Positions 11,191-19,965 of a stretch of 64,000 nt of DNA are shown one piece after another (within the stretch, counting starts at the first letter, position 1; every line of letters begins with the position of its first letter). The DNA lies in assembly GCF_947499065.1 (NCBI RefSeq), contig NZ_CANMMT010000011.1, positions 1-64,000 on the forward strand, given 5' to 3'. Under the pieces are notes generated by a model. That model worked only from the letters and a program-made list of their open reading frames with translations. It was not told the DNA's origin and searched no databases. The stretch is from an uncultured Tenacibaculum sp. (lineage in GTDB: Bacteria; Bacteroidota; Bacteroidia; Flavobacteriales; Flavobacteriaceae). The position numbers and the translations under genes are program-made.

Positions 11191-12975
11191 TTTTATAGGT
11201 TTACATTTGTTTTGTAACCAACTCACTTCATTATTATTTAATAAAGGAGTGAGTTTTTTTATGACTTCTTGATGATAAGAATTTAACCATTCAATTTCTT
11301 TATTGGTTAACATAGTAACATTGATTAGTAGTGTGTCTATGTAACAAAGAGTTAAAGGTCTAAAGCCTAAAAATATACCAAATTCAGTTTCTTGGACTAC
11401 TTCAGAAAGAACAATGTTTTCAATACGAATTCCAAATTCATTGGTAACATAACAACCAGGTTCTATGGTTGTAAATTGATTGGCTAAGTGAGGAGTTGTA
11501 CCTCTAGCAGTTGTGGGTCCAGTAGCAAAGCCTTGAGCAGGCTCATGTACCATACCAAAACTTCCAATACCATGTCCAGTTCCATGAGGGTAGTTTAAAC
11601 CGTTTTGCCATAAATGCATACGAGCAAAAGCATCAATTTGAGTTCCTGTAGTTCCTAAAGGAAATTGTTGTTGTTCTAAAGAAATATATCCTTTTAAAAC
11701 TGATGTGTATGCTGTTTTAATTTTTTCAGAAGGAGTACCTCCTAACCATATAGTTCGTGTAATATCTGTAGTACCGTCTTTATATTGAGCGCCACTATCT
11801 AATAATAAAACACCTTCATTTTTTATGATAGAAGAACCTTGTTCTGGTGCTGTATAGTGAATAATAGCGCCATTTTTTTTATACCCAACAATGGCAGCAA
11901 AAGATTCACCAACATAATACTCTTGTTGTTGTCTAAAACTTTCTAGTTTTTTTCCTAATTCGTATTCAGAAATTGATTTTTTTTCTAATTCTTTTTCCAG
12001 CCAAATAAAGAATTTTGTTAATGCTACACCGTCTTTTAGCATACAGTTTTCTTCACCTTGTATTTCAACAGTGTTTTTTATGGCTTTTAACTCTTTAACT
12101 ATTGAGTTTTGATACTGGAATTTACCATTTACGGCATCAAATACAGCATAATTTAAAGAAGAAGAATCAGTAATAATATTTTTATCATTGGTTAATGAAG
12201 GTAAAATAGTTGCAATTGAATCGTAAGAAACTATTTCAATATGTAGTTTTTCAAAAGCAGTAATAGCAGATTGAGAAAATCTATTTTTATTACAGAATAA
12301 AAGAGTTTTTTCTTTTCCTACTAAAGCATATGCAGTAACCAGGGGGGTAAAATCAACATCACGAGAACGAATGTTAAACAACCAAGCTATTTCATCTAAT
12401 GAAGAAAAGAAATAAAAATCGGCGTTTTGTTTTTGAATTTCTTCTTGAACTTTTGAAAGTTTTGAAGCAGTAGTTTCTCCGCTAAATTCAAAAGGATGTA
12501 TATCTATTTCAAAATTTGGAAGACTTGGTCTGTCTGTCCAAATATGTTTCGCAAAATGAGGCTCGTTTTGTAGTTGAATTTGCTTTTCATTGGTAAAACT
12601 CAATATATAATCTACTTGCGATTTAGAGAATTGACGGTAATCTATTCCTATAACCGAATTGTTTTTTAGCAAATTACAAAGCCATTTTACATGTTCTGGT
12701 GCGTGAGGTATAGATTGTTTGTGAAGTTTAACTTCAGTATTTCCACATTCGTCATCAAACTGTAAAAAGTAACGAGAATCTGTCCATAGTGCAGTTGTAT
12801 CTTGTGTAACAACTAATGTTCCAGCTGAACCAGTAAACCCAGAAAAGTATTCACGTAATTTCCAATAATCAGCTACATATTCTGATTGATGTAAATCTGT
12901 TGAAGGAATAATAAATGCATCTATTTTTTTTAGAAGCATTTCTTTTCTTAAGGCTGCTAGTTTTTCTGAAATCAT
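11182..12975 (-). CDS. Xaa-Pro aminopeptidase (M24B, aminopeptidase P)
   Basis: 597 residues, the long three-domain form of aminopeptidase P. Two creatinase-like N-terminal domains (about 1-300) precede a C-terminal pita-bread domain. The dinuclear metal ligands are all visible: Asp393 (LLLDSG), Asp404 (TTDITR), His468 (GTGHGIG), Glu505 (TTIEPG) and Glu519 (GIRIEN). The enzyme removes an N-terminal residue preceding proline. No signal peptide is seen, so it is cytoplasmic. It is last in the minus-strand hydroxyproline run, 30 bases after the oxidase gene, which suggests it completes breakdown of imported proline- or hydroxyproline-rich peptides. Confidence 0.92.
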   Translation of the reverse strand: MISEKLAALRKEMLLKKIDAFIIPSTDLHQSEYVADYWKLREYFSGFTGSAGTLVVTQDTTALWTDSRYFLQFDDECGNTEVKLHKQSIPHAPEHVKWLCNLLKNNSVIGIDYRQFSKSQVDYILSFTNEKQIQLQNEPHFAKHIWTDRPSLPNFEIDIHPFEFSGETTASKLSKVQEEIQKQNADFYFFSSLDEIAWLFNIRSRDVDFTPLVTAYALVGKEKTLLFCNKNRFSQSAITAFEKLHIEIVSYDSIATILPSLTNDKNIITDSSSLNYAVFDAVNGKFQYQNSIVKELKAIKNTVEIQGEENCMLKDGVALTKFFIWLEKELEKKSISEYELGKKLESFRQQQEYYVGESFAAIVGYKKNGAIIHYTAPEQGSSIIKNEGVLLLDSGAQYKDGTTDITRTIWLGGTPSEKIKTAYTSVLKGYISLEQQQFPLGTTGTQIDAFARMHLWQNGLNYPHGTGHGIGSFGMVHEPAQGFATGPTTARGTTPHLANQFTTIEPGCYVTNEFGIRIENIVLSEVVQETEFGIFLGFRPLTLCYIDTLLINVTMLTNKEIEWLNSYHQEVIKKLTPLLNNNEVSWLQNKCKPIKLS

Positions 12976-13005
12976 TCGATAAAATTAATAAATTTAAAAA
13001 TGCTT

Positions 13006-14253
13006 TTAAGCAAATCGTTCTACATTAAAAGGAGCTAAGTTTAAACTAGGTTTTTCATCAGAAATAATTTCTGAAACTAGTTTTCCAGTTGCAGGTCCTA
13101 AACTCCATCCCATCATTGCATGACCAGTTGCTACGGTAACATTTTTAACTTTAGATAAGCGCCCAATATATGGTAAGCCGTCAGGAGAACAAGGTCGTAA
13201 ACCACAATCGGCATTATCAATGTCTTCTTGTTTTATTTTTAAACCAGAATAATATTGTTCGCCAGCATTGGCTATTGTTTTAACACGTGCTGGGTTTATT
13301 TTATGATTAATACCTCCAATTTCCATGGTTCCTGCAAATCGAGTAAAACCATTCATTGGAGTAACGGCAACTTTTGCTTCCATAAGGATTGCTGGAATTG
13401 AAATGCCAGTTTCTTCTTTTACATTAATTCGATAACCTTTACCCGCTTGTACAGGAATATTTATTTGTAATTTCTTAGCTAAATCTTGTGTCCAAGAGCC
13501 TGTTGCTAAAACATATTCATCTGCCAATATGTTTTGTTTATTGGTATCGATTGAGGTTACTTCATTCTTAGAAATATTAATTTTTAAGACTTCTTCATTT
13601 GATAAAAAAGTAACGCCGTTTTTTTCTAAATGTAATTTTAATTGTGGAATAAATTCATTTGGAGTCATATGTGCATCTGAATGATAGTACACAGCTCCTT
13701 TAATATCTAAGTTGCTATTAGGTTCTAGTTTTTGAACTTCTTCCTTGGTTAAGTTTTCAACTTTTAACCCTTCTTTAATAGCTTGTTTTCCCACATTCCA
13801 TTCTTCTTCACCTGCTTTATCCGTTTTATAGTACATTAGTAAGCCTTTGTCTTGATAAAAGAAGTCAAAGTCATTAGAAGCTTTTATATTTTCATATAAT
13901 TCTTTGCTAAACAAATTAATGTCTTTGATAACAGGAATTGATTGCTGTACTTTTTTATGAGTAGAAGCTTTTTTAAAAAGTAAAGACCATTTAAAAAAGT
14001 CAAGATCTAATCGAGGTTTAATAGATAAAGGACTTGTAGAACTAAACATCCATTTTATTCCTTTGTTAATCATACCAGGAGCAGCCAAAGAAATAATATG
14101 ACTAGGTGTAATAATACCTGCATTTACATGAGAAGCTCCAGATGAAAAGTCTGATTTATCAATAATTGTTACTTCATGCCCAGCTTTTTGTAAATAATAA
14201 GCTGAAGATAAACCTATAATTCCACCACCAATAATTACTACTTTTTTACTCAT
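13006..14253 (-). CDS. FAD-dependent D-amino-acid oxidoreductase, likely D-hydroxyproline dehydrogenase
   Basis: 415 residues with an N-terminal FAD-binding motif (VVIIGGGIIGLSSAYYL, residues 5-21) and the DAO-fold C-terminal pattern GLRPCSPDGLPYIG followed by ATGHAMMGWSLGP. It belongs to the DadA-like family. It begins one base after the stop of the 4-hydroxyproline epimerase gene, so tight coupling is expected. In the known pathway, cis-4-hydroxy-D-proline made by the epimerase is oxidised by such a dehydrogenase to 1-pyrroline-4-hydroxy-2-carboxylate. A general D-amino-acid dehydrogenase is the main alternative; substrate is inferred from neighbours. Confidence 0.87.
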   Translation of the reverse strand: MSKKVVIIGGGIIGLSSAYYLQKAGHEVTIIDKSDFSSGASHVNAGIITPSHIISLAAPGMINKGIKWMFSSTSPLSIKPRLDLDFFKWSLLFKKASTHKKVQQSIPVIKDINLFSKELYENIKASNDFDFFYQDKGLLMYYKTDKAGEEEWNVGKQAIKEGLKVENLTKEEVQKLEPNSNLDIKGAVYYHSDAHMTPNEFIPQLKLHLEKNGVTFLSNEEVLKINISKNEVTSIDTNKQNILADEYVLATGSWTQDLAKKLQINIPVQAGKGYRINVKEETGISIPAILMEAKVAVTPMNGFTRFAGTMEIGGINHKINPARVKTIANAGEQYYSGLKIKQEDIDNADCGLRPCSPDGLPYIGRLSKVKNVTVATGHAMMGWSLGPATGKLVSEIISDEKPSLNLAPFNVERFA

Positions 14254-14254
14254 T

Positions 14255-15262
14255 TTATATTACTTGGAATCCATGTGCATATGGATCATCTTGATCGTCA
14301 ATAATAATGTTGTTATATCCGTATACTTTAGCCCAACCTTGTATACTTGGAATAATGGCTGGTTTCCCTGCTAAAGTTGTTTCTTTTTCTACTCTTCCAA
14401 TAAATTTACTTCCAATAAAACTTTCGTGAATAAACTCTTCTCCAGTTTTAAGTTTTCCTTTAGCATGTAATTGAGCTAAACGAGCTGATGTACCGGTTCC
14501 ACAAGGACTTCTGTCAATAGCTTTGTCGCCATAAAAAACAGCATTACGTCCTGAAGAAGTCGGATCTAAAGGATTACCCGTCCAAAGCATATGGGTTACA
14601 TCTCTTATGGTATCATTTTCTGGATGAATAAATAAGTTTGGATATTTCTCATTAATTCTATCTCTTACTACCTGAGAATATTGAATAATTTTTGAAGCGG
14701 TAAAATCATGAACTCCACTAAAGTTTTTTTGTGGATCAACAATAGCGTAGTAGTTTCCTCCATAAGAAACATCAAAAGTGATTTCTCCTAATTCAGGGCA
14801 ATCAACCGTTAAATTTTCAGCTGCTAAATAACTTTTAACATTGGTTAGTCTAACCCAATCTACTTTTTTACCTGTTTGTTGATATGCTATTTCAACCAAA
14901 CCAGCTGGAGCTTCCATTTTAATTTTGCCAGGCATTTTAGGAGTAACTAAGCCTTCTTCTATAGCAATAGTAATAGTTCCTATAGTACCATGTCCACACA
15001 TAGGTAAGCAACCAGATGTTTCAATAAATAATATGGCAAAATCATTTTCTGGATTATGAGGAGGGAATAGGATAGAACCACTCATCATATCATGTCCTCT
15101 AGGTTCAAACATTAAACCTTTACGAATCCAATCGTATTCTTTTAAAAAATGTTGGCGTTTTTCACTCATGTTTGCGCCAATTAGATTAGGCCCTCCACCA
15201 GCAACAACTCTTACTGGATTACCACAAGTATGCGCATCGACGCAAAAAAAAGTCTTTCTCAT
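14255..15262 (-). CDS. 4-hydroxyproline 2-epimerase
   Basis: Proline racemase family, 335 residues, with both catalytic cysteines: Cys89 in PMCGHG and Cys254 in RSPCGTGTSA. It differs in this from the paralogue at 10123, which has Thr at the second site. With the oxidase, deaminase and semialdehyde dehydrogenase around it, the best call is 4-hydroxyproline 2-epimerase (trans-4-hydroxy-L-proline to cis-4-hydroxy-D-proline) rather than proline racemase. It is preceded by a 153-base gap holding a promoter-like motif and a long inverted repeat that ends just before its ATG, so it may be controlled separately from the two genes upstream. Confidence 0.9.
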   Translation of the reverse strand: MRKTFFCVDAHTCGNPVRVVAGGGPNLIGANMSEKRQHFLKEYDWIRKGLMFEPRGHDMMSGSILFPPHNPENDFAILFIETSGCLPMCGHGTIGTITIAIEEGLVTPKMPGKIKMEAPAGLVEIAYQQTGKKVDWVRLTNVKSYLAAENLTVDCPELGEITFDVSYGGNYYAIVDPQKNFSGVHDFTASKIIQYSQVVRDRINEKYPNLFIHPENDTIRDVTHMLWTGNPLDPTSSGRNAVFYGDKAIDRSPCGTGTSARLAQLHAKGKLKTGEEFIHESFIGSKFIGRVEKETTLAGKPAIIPSIQGWAKVYGYNNIIIDDQDDPYAHGFQVI

Positions 15263-15268
15263 CTTTAA

Positions 15269-15351
15269 TTGAAGCGCCAGCTTGTATTCTCTCTTAGAAA
15301 AAACCCTTCAAAAATTCCTCTATTATAAAAATAAAGCTGGCATTGTTTCAA
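15269..15351 (-). promoter_or_regulatory. Inverted repeat in the epimerase leader
   Basis: On the minus strand the leader starts with TTGAA, a short spacer and GCCAGCTT, and ends about 6 bases before the ATG with AAGCTGGC, GC and TTCAA. The two arms (15269-15283 and 15334-15351) can pair with an internal bulge around a 50-base loop. A hairpin at this place could hide the translation start or stabilise the mRNA. A role is inferred. Confidence 0.5.
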
Positions 15352-15364
15352 TCTCTAGACAGGA

Positions 15365-15372
15365 CAAAAGTA
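15365..15372 (-). promoter_or_regulatory. -7 promoter element (TACTTTTG) for the epimerase
   Basis: TACTTTTG matches the Bacteroidota -7 consensus TAnnTTTG on the minus strand. A TTTA about 22 bases upstream is a weak -33 partner. Transcription would begin close to the first arm of the leader hairpin. Confidence 0.45.
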
Positions 15373-15415
15373 AGGTTTGATTTTTTGTACTATCTAAAGA
15401 AATTCTTAAAATTTA

Positions 15416-17002
15416 CTATTTGACAACGTTTTTTGTTAACATACCGTTAACCGAACGTGAAATTTGCAATGGGTTCTCATTTTTCAGTTCATCTGGCAAT
15501 AATTCATTTGGCCAATCTTGATAACTAAAAGGACGTACCCAACGTTTTATTGATCCAATTCCAACTGCTGTAAATCGACTATCAGTAGATGCTGGATATG
15601 GACCTCCATGTACCATAGATGGACAAACTTCTACACCTGTAGGAACTCCATTGAATATAATACGTCCAACTCTGTTTTGTAAGGCTGAAACAATAGATCC
15701 ATATTGAGCTACTTCATTTTCATCAGAAATAACAGTTCCTGTTAATTGTCCTTCCAATTGAGAAATAATTTCTTCTAATTGAGCTGCATTTTCACATTGT
15801 ACTACCATCGAGAAAGGACCAAACACCTCTTGATGTAATGTTGTGTTTTCTAAAAATGTAGCTCCTTCTACAGTAGTAATAATCTGTGTTGCATAATTAG
15901 ATTGTACTTCGTTTTCATATTTACCAACGACAACTAATCCACTTTGTGCTAATGCTTTTTCCTTATTACTTTCATAAGCAGCAACAATATTTGGATGTAA
16001 CATTAATGAAGGAGATATTTCTACAATTTTAGAAGCTAAATCATTTGTGAAATTTGTTAGTTCTTCACCTTTAATTCCTAAAATTAATCCCGGATTTGTA
16101 CAGAATTGCCCAGTACCTAAAGTAATTGAACCAGCATAAGTACTTGCTAAGGATTCACCTCTGTTTTGTAATGCTTTTGGTAATATAACTACAGGATTAA
16201 TACTTCCCATTTCTGCAAATACAGGAATAGGCTCCTCTCTTTTAGCTGCTAAATCTAATAAAGCTCTTCCACCTCGTATACTTCCTGTAAAACCAACTGC
16301 TTTTACTTCTGGGTGTGATACTAATTGTTGTCCAACTTCAATTCCGCTTGAATTTAGGTTTGAAAATACACCTTTTGGCATATTAGTTTTTTCAGCTGCT
16401 TTTATTATAGCAGAGGCAACTAGTTCACCAGTACCAGCATGCATAGGATGCGATTTAACAATAACTGGACAACCTGCTGCTAATGCAGCTGCTGTATCAC
16501 CACCAGCCGTTGAATAAGCAAGTGGGAAATTACTAGCTCCAAAAACAACCACAGGTCCTAAAGGGATATTTATTTTTCTTATGTCTGATTTAGGTAAAGG
16601 TTCTCTTGTTGGAATAGCAGTATCTATAGTAGCTTCTACCCACGAAGCTTCTGCTACTAAGTCAGCAAAAGAACGTAATTGAAATACGGTTCTTCCTCTT
16701 TCTCCTTTTGCACGACCTTCTGGTAATCCAGTTTCTGAACAATAAGTTTTGACTAACTCATCATCTAAAGCTAATATTTCATCAGCAATGGCGTTTAAAA
16801 AAGCTGCTTTTTGTTTTCCAGAAACATTTCTATACTCTTTAAAAGCTTTTGATGCTAAAGAAACAGCTTCGTTAATTTCTTCTTGAGTTGCTTCAGTGTA
16901 AACAACTTCATTTTCTTTGTTTAACTCTGGGTTAAACGTTGTATATGTTTTGTTTCCTGTTGCTGATATTGTATCTCCTATATAATTTTTTCCTGTTATC
17001 AT
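15416..17002 (-). CDS. 2-oxoglutarate semialdehyde dehydrogenase
   Basis: 528-residue aldehyde dehydrogenase of the long NADP-type group used for 2,5-dioxopentanoate. Key residues are visible: Lys183 in VIVKSHP, Glu264 in VFAEMGS and the nucleophile Cys301 in GTGQFCTNPG. In hydroxyproline catabolism it oxidises 2-oxoglutarate semialdehyde to 2-oxoglutarate, feeding the TCA cycle. It begins one base after the stop of the DHDPS-like deaminase gene, whose product is this aldehyde, which strongly supports the assignment. The same enzyme type also serves pentose and glucarate routes, but no genes for those are near. Confidence 0.9.
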   Translation of the reverse strand: MITGKNYIGDTISATGNKTYTTFNPELNKENEVVYTEATQEEINEAVSLASKAFKEYRNVSGKQKAAFLNAIADEILALDDELVKTYCSETGLPEGRAKGERGRTVFQLRSFADLVAEASWVEATIDTAIPTREPLPKSDIRKINIPLGPVVVFGASNFPLAYSTAGGDTAAALAAGCPVIVKSHPMHAGTGELVASAIIKAAEKTNMPKGVFSNLNSSGIEVGQQLVSHPEVKAVGFTGSIRGGRALLDLAAKREEPIPVFAEMGSINPVVILPKALQNRGESLASTYAGSITLGTGQFCTNPGLILGIKGEELTNFTNDLASKIVEISPSLMLHPNIVAAYESNKEKALAQSGLVVVGKYENEVQSNYATQIITTVEGATFLENTTLHQEVFGPFSMVVQCENAAQLEEIISQLEGQLTGTVISDENEVAQYGSIVSALQNRVGRIIFNGVPTGVEVCPSMVHGGPYPASTDSRFTAVGIGSIKRWVRPFSYQDWPNELLPDELKNENPLQISRSVNGMLTKNVVK

Positions 17003-17003
17003 T

Positions 17004-17918
17004 CTATAAGTTTTTGTAATCAGGCAAAGTAGGTCTGTTCTTTAATCCAGTTTCTATAACATTTAATACATGTTTACGTTCTTCTCCAATTAAAGGTAAA
17101 CGTGGCGCACGAACATTCTCTGTTCCTATACCTGTTGCTACTTCTGCTAATTTGATATTTTGTACTAATTTAGAATTTATATCTAATTCTAACAAAGGTA
17201 AAAACCAACGGTATATTTCTAATGCCTCCTGTATTCTTCCTGCTTTTTGTAATTCGTAAATAGCTACTGTTTCTTTTGGAAAAGCACATACTAAACCAGC
17301 AATCCAACCATCAGCACCCATTAATAAACTTTCAAGAGCTAAAGTATCAACACCAGTCATTATTTTTAAACGATCACCAAAACGGTTTTTAATCCTCGTA
17401 ACGTTAGAAATATCTCTAGTTGATTCTTTTACTGCTTCTATATTTTTACATTCCAATAAATCTTCAAACATATCTAATGTAACTTCCACTTTATAATCTA
17501 CAGGGTTATTGTAAACCATAATAGGTAACGAAGTATTGTTTGCTACAGCTTTGAAGTATTCAACTGTTTCTCTATCTCCTGATTTATAACGCATAGGAGG
17601 TAACATCATAAGCCCTTTAGCACCATCTTCTTCAGCTCGTTGTGCAGCTTCAATAGCTCCTTTTGTAGTTTGTTCAGCTACATTCATTAATACAGGAACT
17701 TTACCAGCTACAATATCAACTGTAGTTTTGGTTAATTCTCTTTTTTCTTCAGTAGATAATGTACTAGCCTCTCCTAATGTACCACCTAAAACAATTCCAT
17801 GAACTTGAGCATCTAATTGTGCTTTAATATTCACTTCAAACATATTTAAATCTAAGGTGTCCTCGTTTGTAAACTTTGTTGTTACAGCAGGCATCACGCC
17901 TTTCCAATTTATACTCAT
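17004..17918 (-). CDS. DHDPS family, likely 1-pyrroline-4-hydroxy-2-carboxylate deaminase
   Basis: I start at the ATG at 17918 (MSINWKGVMPA), giving 304 residues; the upstream in-frame extension to 17960 runs through a promoter-like TAGATTTG and is unlikely to be translated. The TIM barrel has the family's Tyr136 (VYNNP) and Schiff-base Lys164 (AVKEST), and the GGTLGE phosphate-loop equivalent. Members in hydroxyproline operons deaminate 1-pyrroline-4-hydroxy-2-carboxylate to 2-oxoglutarate semialdehyde. It is first in the minus-strand operon and next to the semialdehyde dehydrogenase, which fits. Lysine-pathway DapA is unlikely in this setting. Confidence 0.88.
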   Translation of the reverse strand: MSINWKGVMPAVTTKFTNEDTLDLNMFEVNIKAQLDAQVHGIVLGGTLGEASTLSTEEKRELTKTTVDIVAGKVPVLMNVAEQTTKGAIEAAQRAEEDGAKGLMMLPPMRYKSGDRETVEYFKAVANNTSLPIMVYNNPVDYKVEVTLDMFEDLLECKNIEAVKESTRDISNVTRIKNRFGDRLKIMTGVDTLALESLLMGADGWIAGLVCAFPKETVAIYELQKAGRIQEALEIYRWFLPLLELDINSKLVQNIKLAEVATGIGTENVRAPRLPLIGEERKHVLNVIETGLKNRPTLPDYKNL

Positions 17919-17932
17919 TTTGTTTTTTATTG

Positions 17933-17940
17933 CAAATCTA
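17933..17940 (-). promoter_or_regulatory. -7 promoter element (TAGATTTG) of the hydroxyproline operon
   Basis: TAGATTTG matches TAnnTTTG and lies 14 bases before the ATG at 17918, leaving a very short leader. No good -33 element is seen, which would fit dependence on an activator such as the divergent AraC protein. Confidence 0.45.
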
Positions 17941-18060
17941 TATATGATTGCTAAAGGCATGTGTTTGTTTTTTAGCTATTACATATACTATATTACCTAT
18001 CTATTGTTAATTTAGTATTATATTGGTTAATATGTTATAGATTAGCGTAAAATATTAGTC

Positions 18061-18900
18061 ATGAAAGTTCTACCGTTTGAAATACCAAAAACAAAAAACT
18101 TAGGTTTAATATACCAAGAAGATAAAGGCAATGCTTTTTATGATAAGCTTCATCAGCATAAAGAAATACAAATATGTTATATAGTGAAAGGTGAAGGGAC
18201 GTTGATTATTGGAGATACGGTTAATGATTATGAATCTGAAGATATTTTTGTTATTGGTGGTAATCAACCTCATGTTTTTAAAAGTGATACTTCTAGGATA
18301 AAAAAATCATTCATGATATCGCTTTTTTTTACAAAAGAATCTTTTGGTAAAGATTTTTTTGAATTAGATGATTTTAAAGAGTTAACTAGCTTTTTTGTCA
18401 ATTCTCAAAACAGTTTCAGAGTAAAAACAAACAAAGAAAAATTAAAAAAATATTTTTTAAAGCTACAAAAAAGTAGGGATTTAGTAAAGTTCATTGTTTT
18501 TATAAAGATGATTAATGTTATCATAAAATCTGAAATAGAACCTCTCTCGTCTTTTTTTTATAAAAAGAAGTATTCGGATAATGAAGGTAAACGAATGGGA
18601 GACGTTATGGATTATACACTAAATAACTTTAATAAAAAGATAGAATTAGAGGATATATCTGAGGTAGCCAATATGACTACTAATGCCTTTTGTAGATATT
18701 TTAAGCAACGAACAAATAAAACGTATTTTACTTTTTTAAATGAGCTTAGAATAGAAAAGGCATGTAAATTATTGCAAAATAAAGATTATTCAATAATTGA
18801 AGTGTCTGAAAAATCAGGTTTTAAAAACATATCTAATTTTAATAGAAAGTTCAAAGAACTTAAAGGAAGAACACCATCGGCCTACAGATTAGGTCATTAA
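18061..18900 (+). CDS. AraC family transcriptional regulator
   Basis: 279 residues: an N-terminal cupin-like sensor domain (about 1-100, with HQHKEIQICYIVKGEG) and a C-terminal double helix-turn-helix (about 185-275) ending in the family signature KSGFKNISNFNRKFKELKGRTPSAYR. It is divergent from the hydroxyproline operon with 142 bases between the two starts, so it most likely senses a pathway intermediate and controls that operon. Activation or repression cannot be told from sequence. The intergenic stretch is very AT-rich and holds TATTAC twice, 14 bases apart, as a weak candidate site. Confidence 0.88.
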   Translation: MKVLPFEIPKTKNLGLIYQEDKGNAFYDKLHQHKEIQICYIVKGEGTLIIGDTVNDYESEDIFVIGGNQPHVFKSDTSRIKKSFMISLFFTKESFGKDFFELDDFKELTSFFVNSQNSFRVKTNKEKLKKYFLKLQKSRDLVKFIVFIKMINVIIKSEIEPLSSFFYKKKYSDNEGKRMGDVMDYTLNNFNKKIELEDISEVANMTTNAFCRYFKQRTNKTYFTFLNELRIEKACKLLQNKDYSIIEVSEKSGFKNISNFNRKFKELKGRTPSAYRLGH

Positions 18901-18967
18901 TATGTTAAAAACATGAGCTATATTTATACTTTTTTAAAAAATAAGCAATTTTCTTATTTCTCTTGGC

Positions 18968-18975
18968 TATATTTG
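18968..18975 (+). promoter_or_regulatory. -7 promoter element (TATATTTG) for the PorP-like gene
   Basis: TATATTTG matches TAnnTTTG and ends 24 bases before the ATG at 19000. It lies inside the upstream extension of the reading frame, which supports the later start. Confidence 0.5.
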
Positions 18976-18999
18976 ACGGCTATTTATCAATTAAAGTAT

Positions 19000-19965
19000 A
19001 TGAAAAAAATTGTTGTTTTGTTATTAATCGTTTTTGTGTCAAAAATATCGGCACAAGAAACATTACCTATTTATTCAGATTATTTATCTGATAATGTCTA
19101 CTTATTACATCCAGCTGCAGCTGGAGTTGGAGACTGTGGTAAGTTAAGATTAACTGCTCGACAACAATGGATAGGTGTTAAAGATGCTCCTGCTTTACAA
19201 ACTGCAAGTTTTCACGCAAAATTTAATGAAAATTCTAATGCAGGATATGGATTAATTTTATTTAATGATAAAAATGGTTACCATTCTCAGAAAGGTCTTC
19301 AGGGTACTTATGCTTACCATTTAGATATGGGGAATGAGAATTTATTTAATCAATTATCATTTGGTCTTTCAATGTCTATAGTACAAAATGAAGTAGATCA
19401 GAGAAGGTTTGTTAATGATCCAGTAGTAAGCCAAGTTATTGAAAGTAATTTCTATTTTAATGCAGATTTTGGTATGGCTTATCACTACAAAGGTTTTGCT
19501 TCATATTTTACAGTAAAAAATATATTATTATCTGCTAAGAATAATTTAAATTCAAATTTTGAATCACTGAATTTAAGAAATTATATCTTAGGAGGAAGTT
19601 ACTTTTTTGGTGATAAAGAAAAATTGCAATTTGAACCATCTGTAATGATTCAATATAAAGAGCAAACAGGTGAAAAAATAGCGGATTTAAACTTTAAAGT
19701 TTACAAGAGCTTTACTAACACTCAATTATGGGCAGCTCTATCTTATAGAAGAAGTTTTGATAGTAGTGTTTTTGGTGATGCTCATTACGTAACTCCAATT
19801 TTAGGATTGAATTATAAAAACATGATGTTTGCTTATACGTACACTCAGCAAACGGGTGATGTTGTTTTTGCTAATGGAGGTTTTCACCAACTTTCTTTTG
19901 GTATAGATGTTTTATGTAGAAAGAGAAGAGCTTCTGCTTGTCCAAATATTAATGGAAGTTTCTAA
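19000..19965 (+). CDS. PorP/SprF family type IX secretion membrane protein
   Basis: I start at the ATG at 19000, which begins a signal peptide (about residues 1-18, ending ISAQ); the in-frame extension to 18913 contains a promoter element. The product has 321 residues and shows PorP/SprF family features: YSDYLSDNVYLLHPAAAG near the N-terminus, RQQWIGVKDAP, and alternating beta strands of an outer-membrane barrel. Such proteins assist T9SS or gliding adhesin secretion, usually next to a cognate large adhesin gene. Here no adhesin is adjacent. The last 4 bases overlap the convergent murI. Confidence 0.87.
   Translation: MKKIVVLLLIVFVSKISAQETLPIYSDYLSDNVYLLHPAAAGVGDCGKLRLTARQQWIGVKDAPALQTASFHAKFNENSNAGYGLILFNDKNGYHSQKGLQGTYAYHLDMGNENLFNQLSFGLSMSIVQNEVDQRRFVNDPVVSQVIESNFYFNADFGMAYHYKGFASYFTVKNILLSAKNNLNSNFESLNLRNYILGGSYFFGDKEKLQFEPSVMIQYKEQTGEKIADLNFKVYKSFTNTQLWAALSYRRSFDSSVFGDAHYVTPILGLNYKNMMFAYTYTQQTGDVVFANGGFHQLSFGIDVLCRKRRASACPNINGSF

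Noticed and set aside
18001..18060. AraC operator in the intergenic region
   Set aside because: TATTAC occurs twice 14 bases apart, but in such AT-rich DNA this could be chance.
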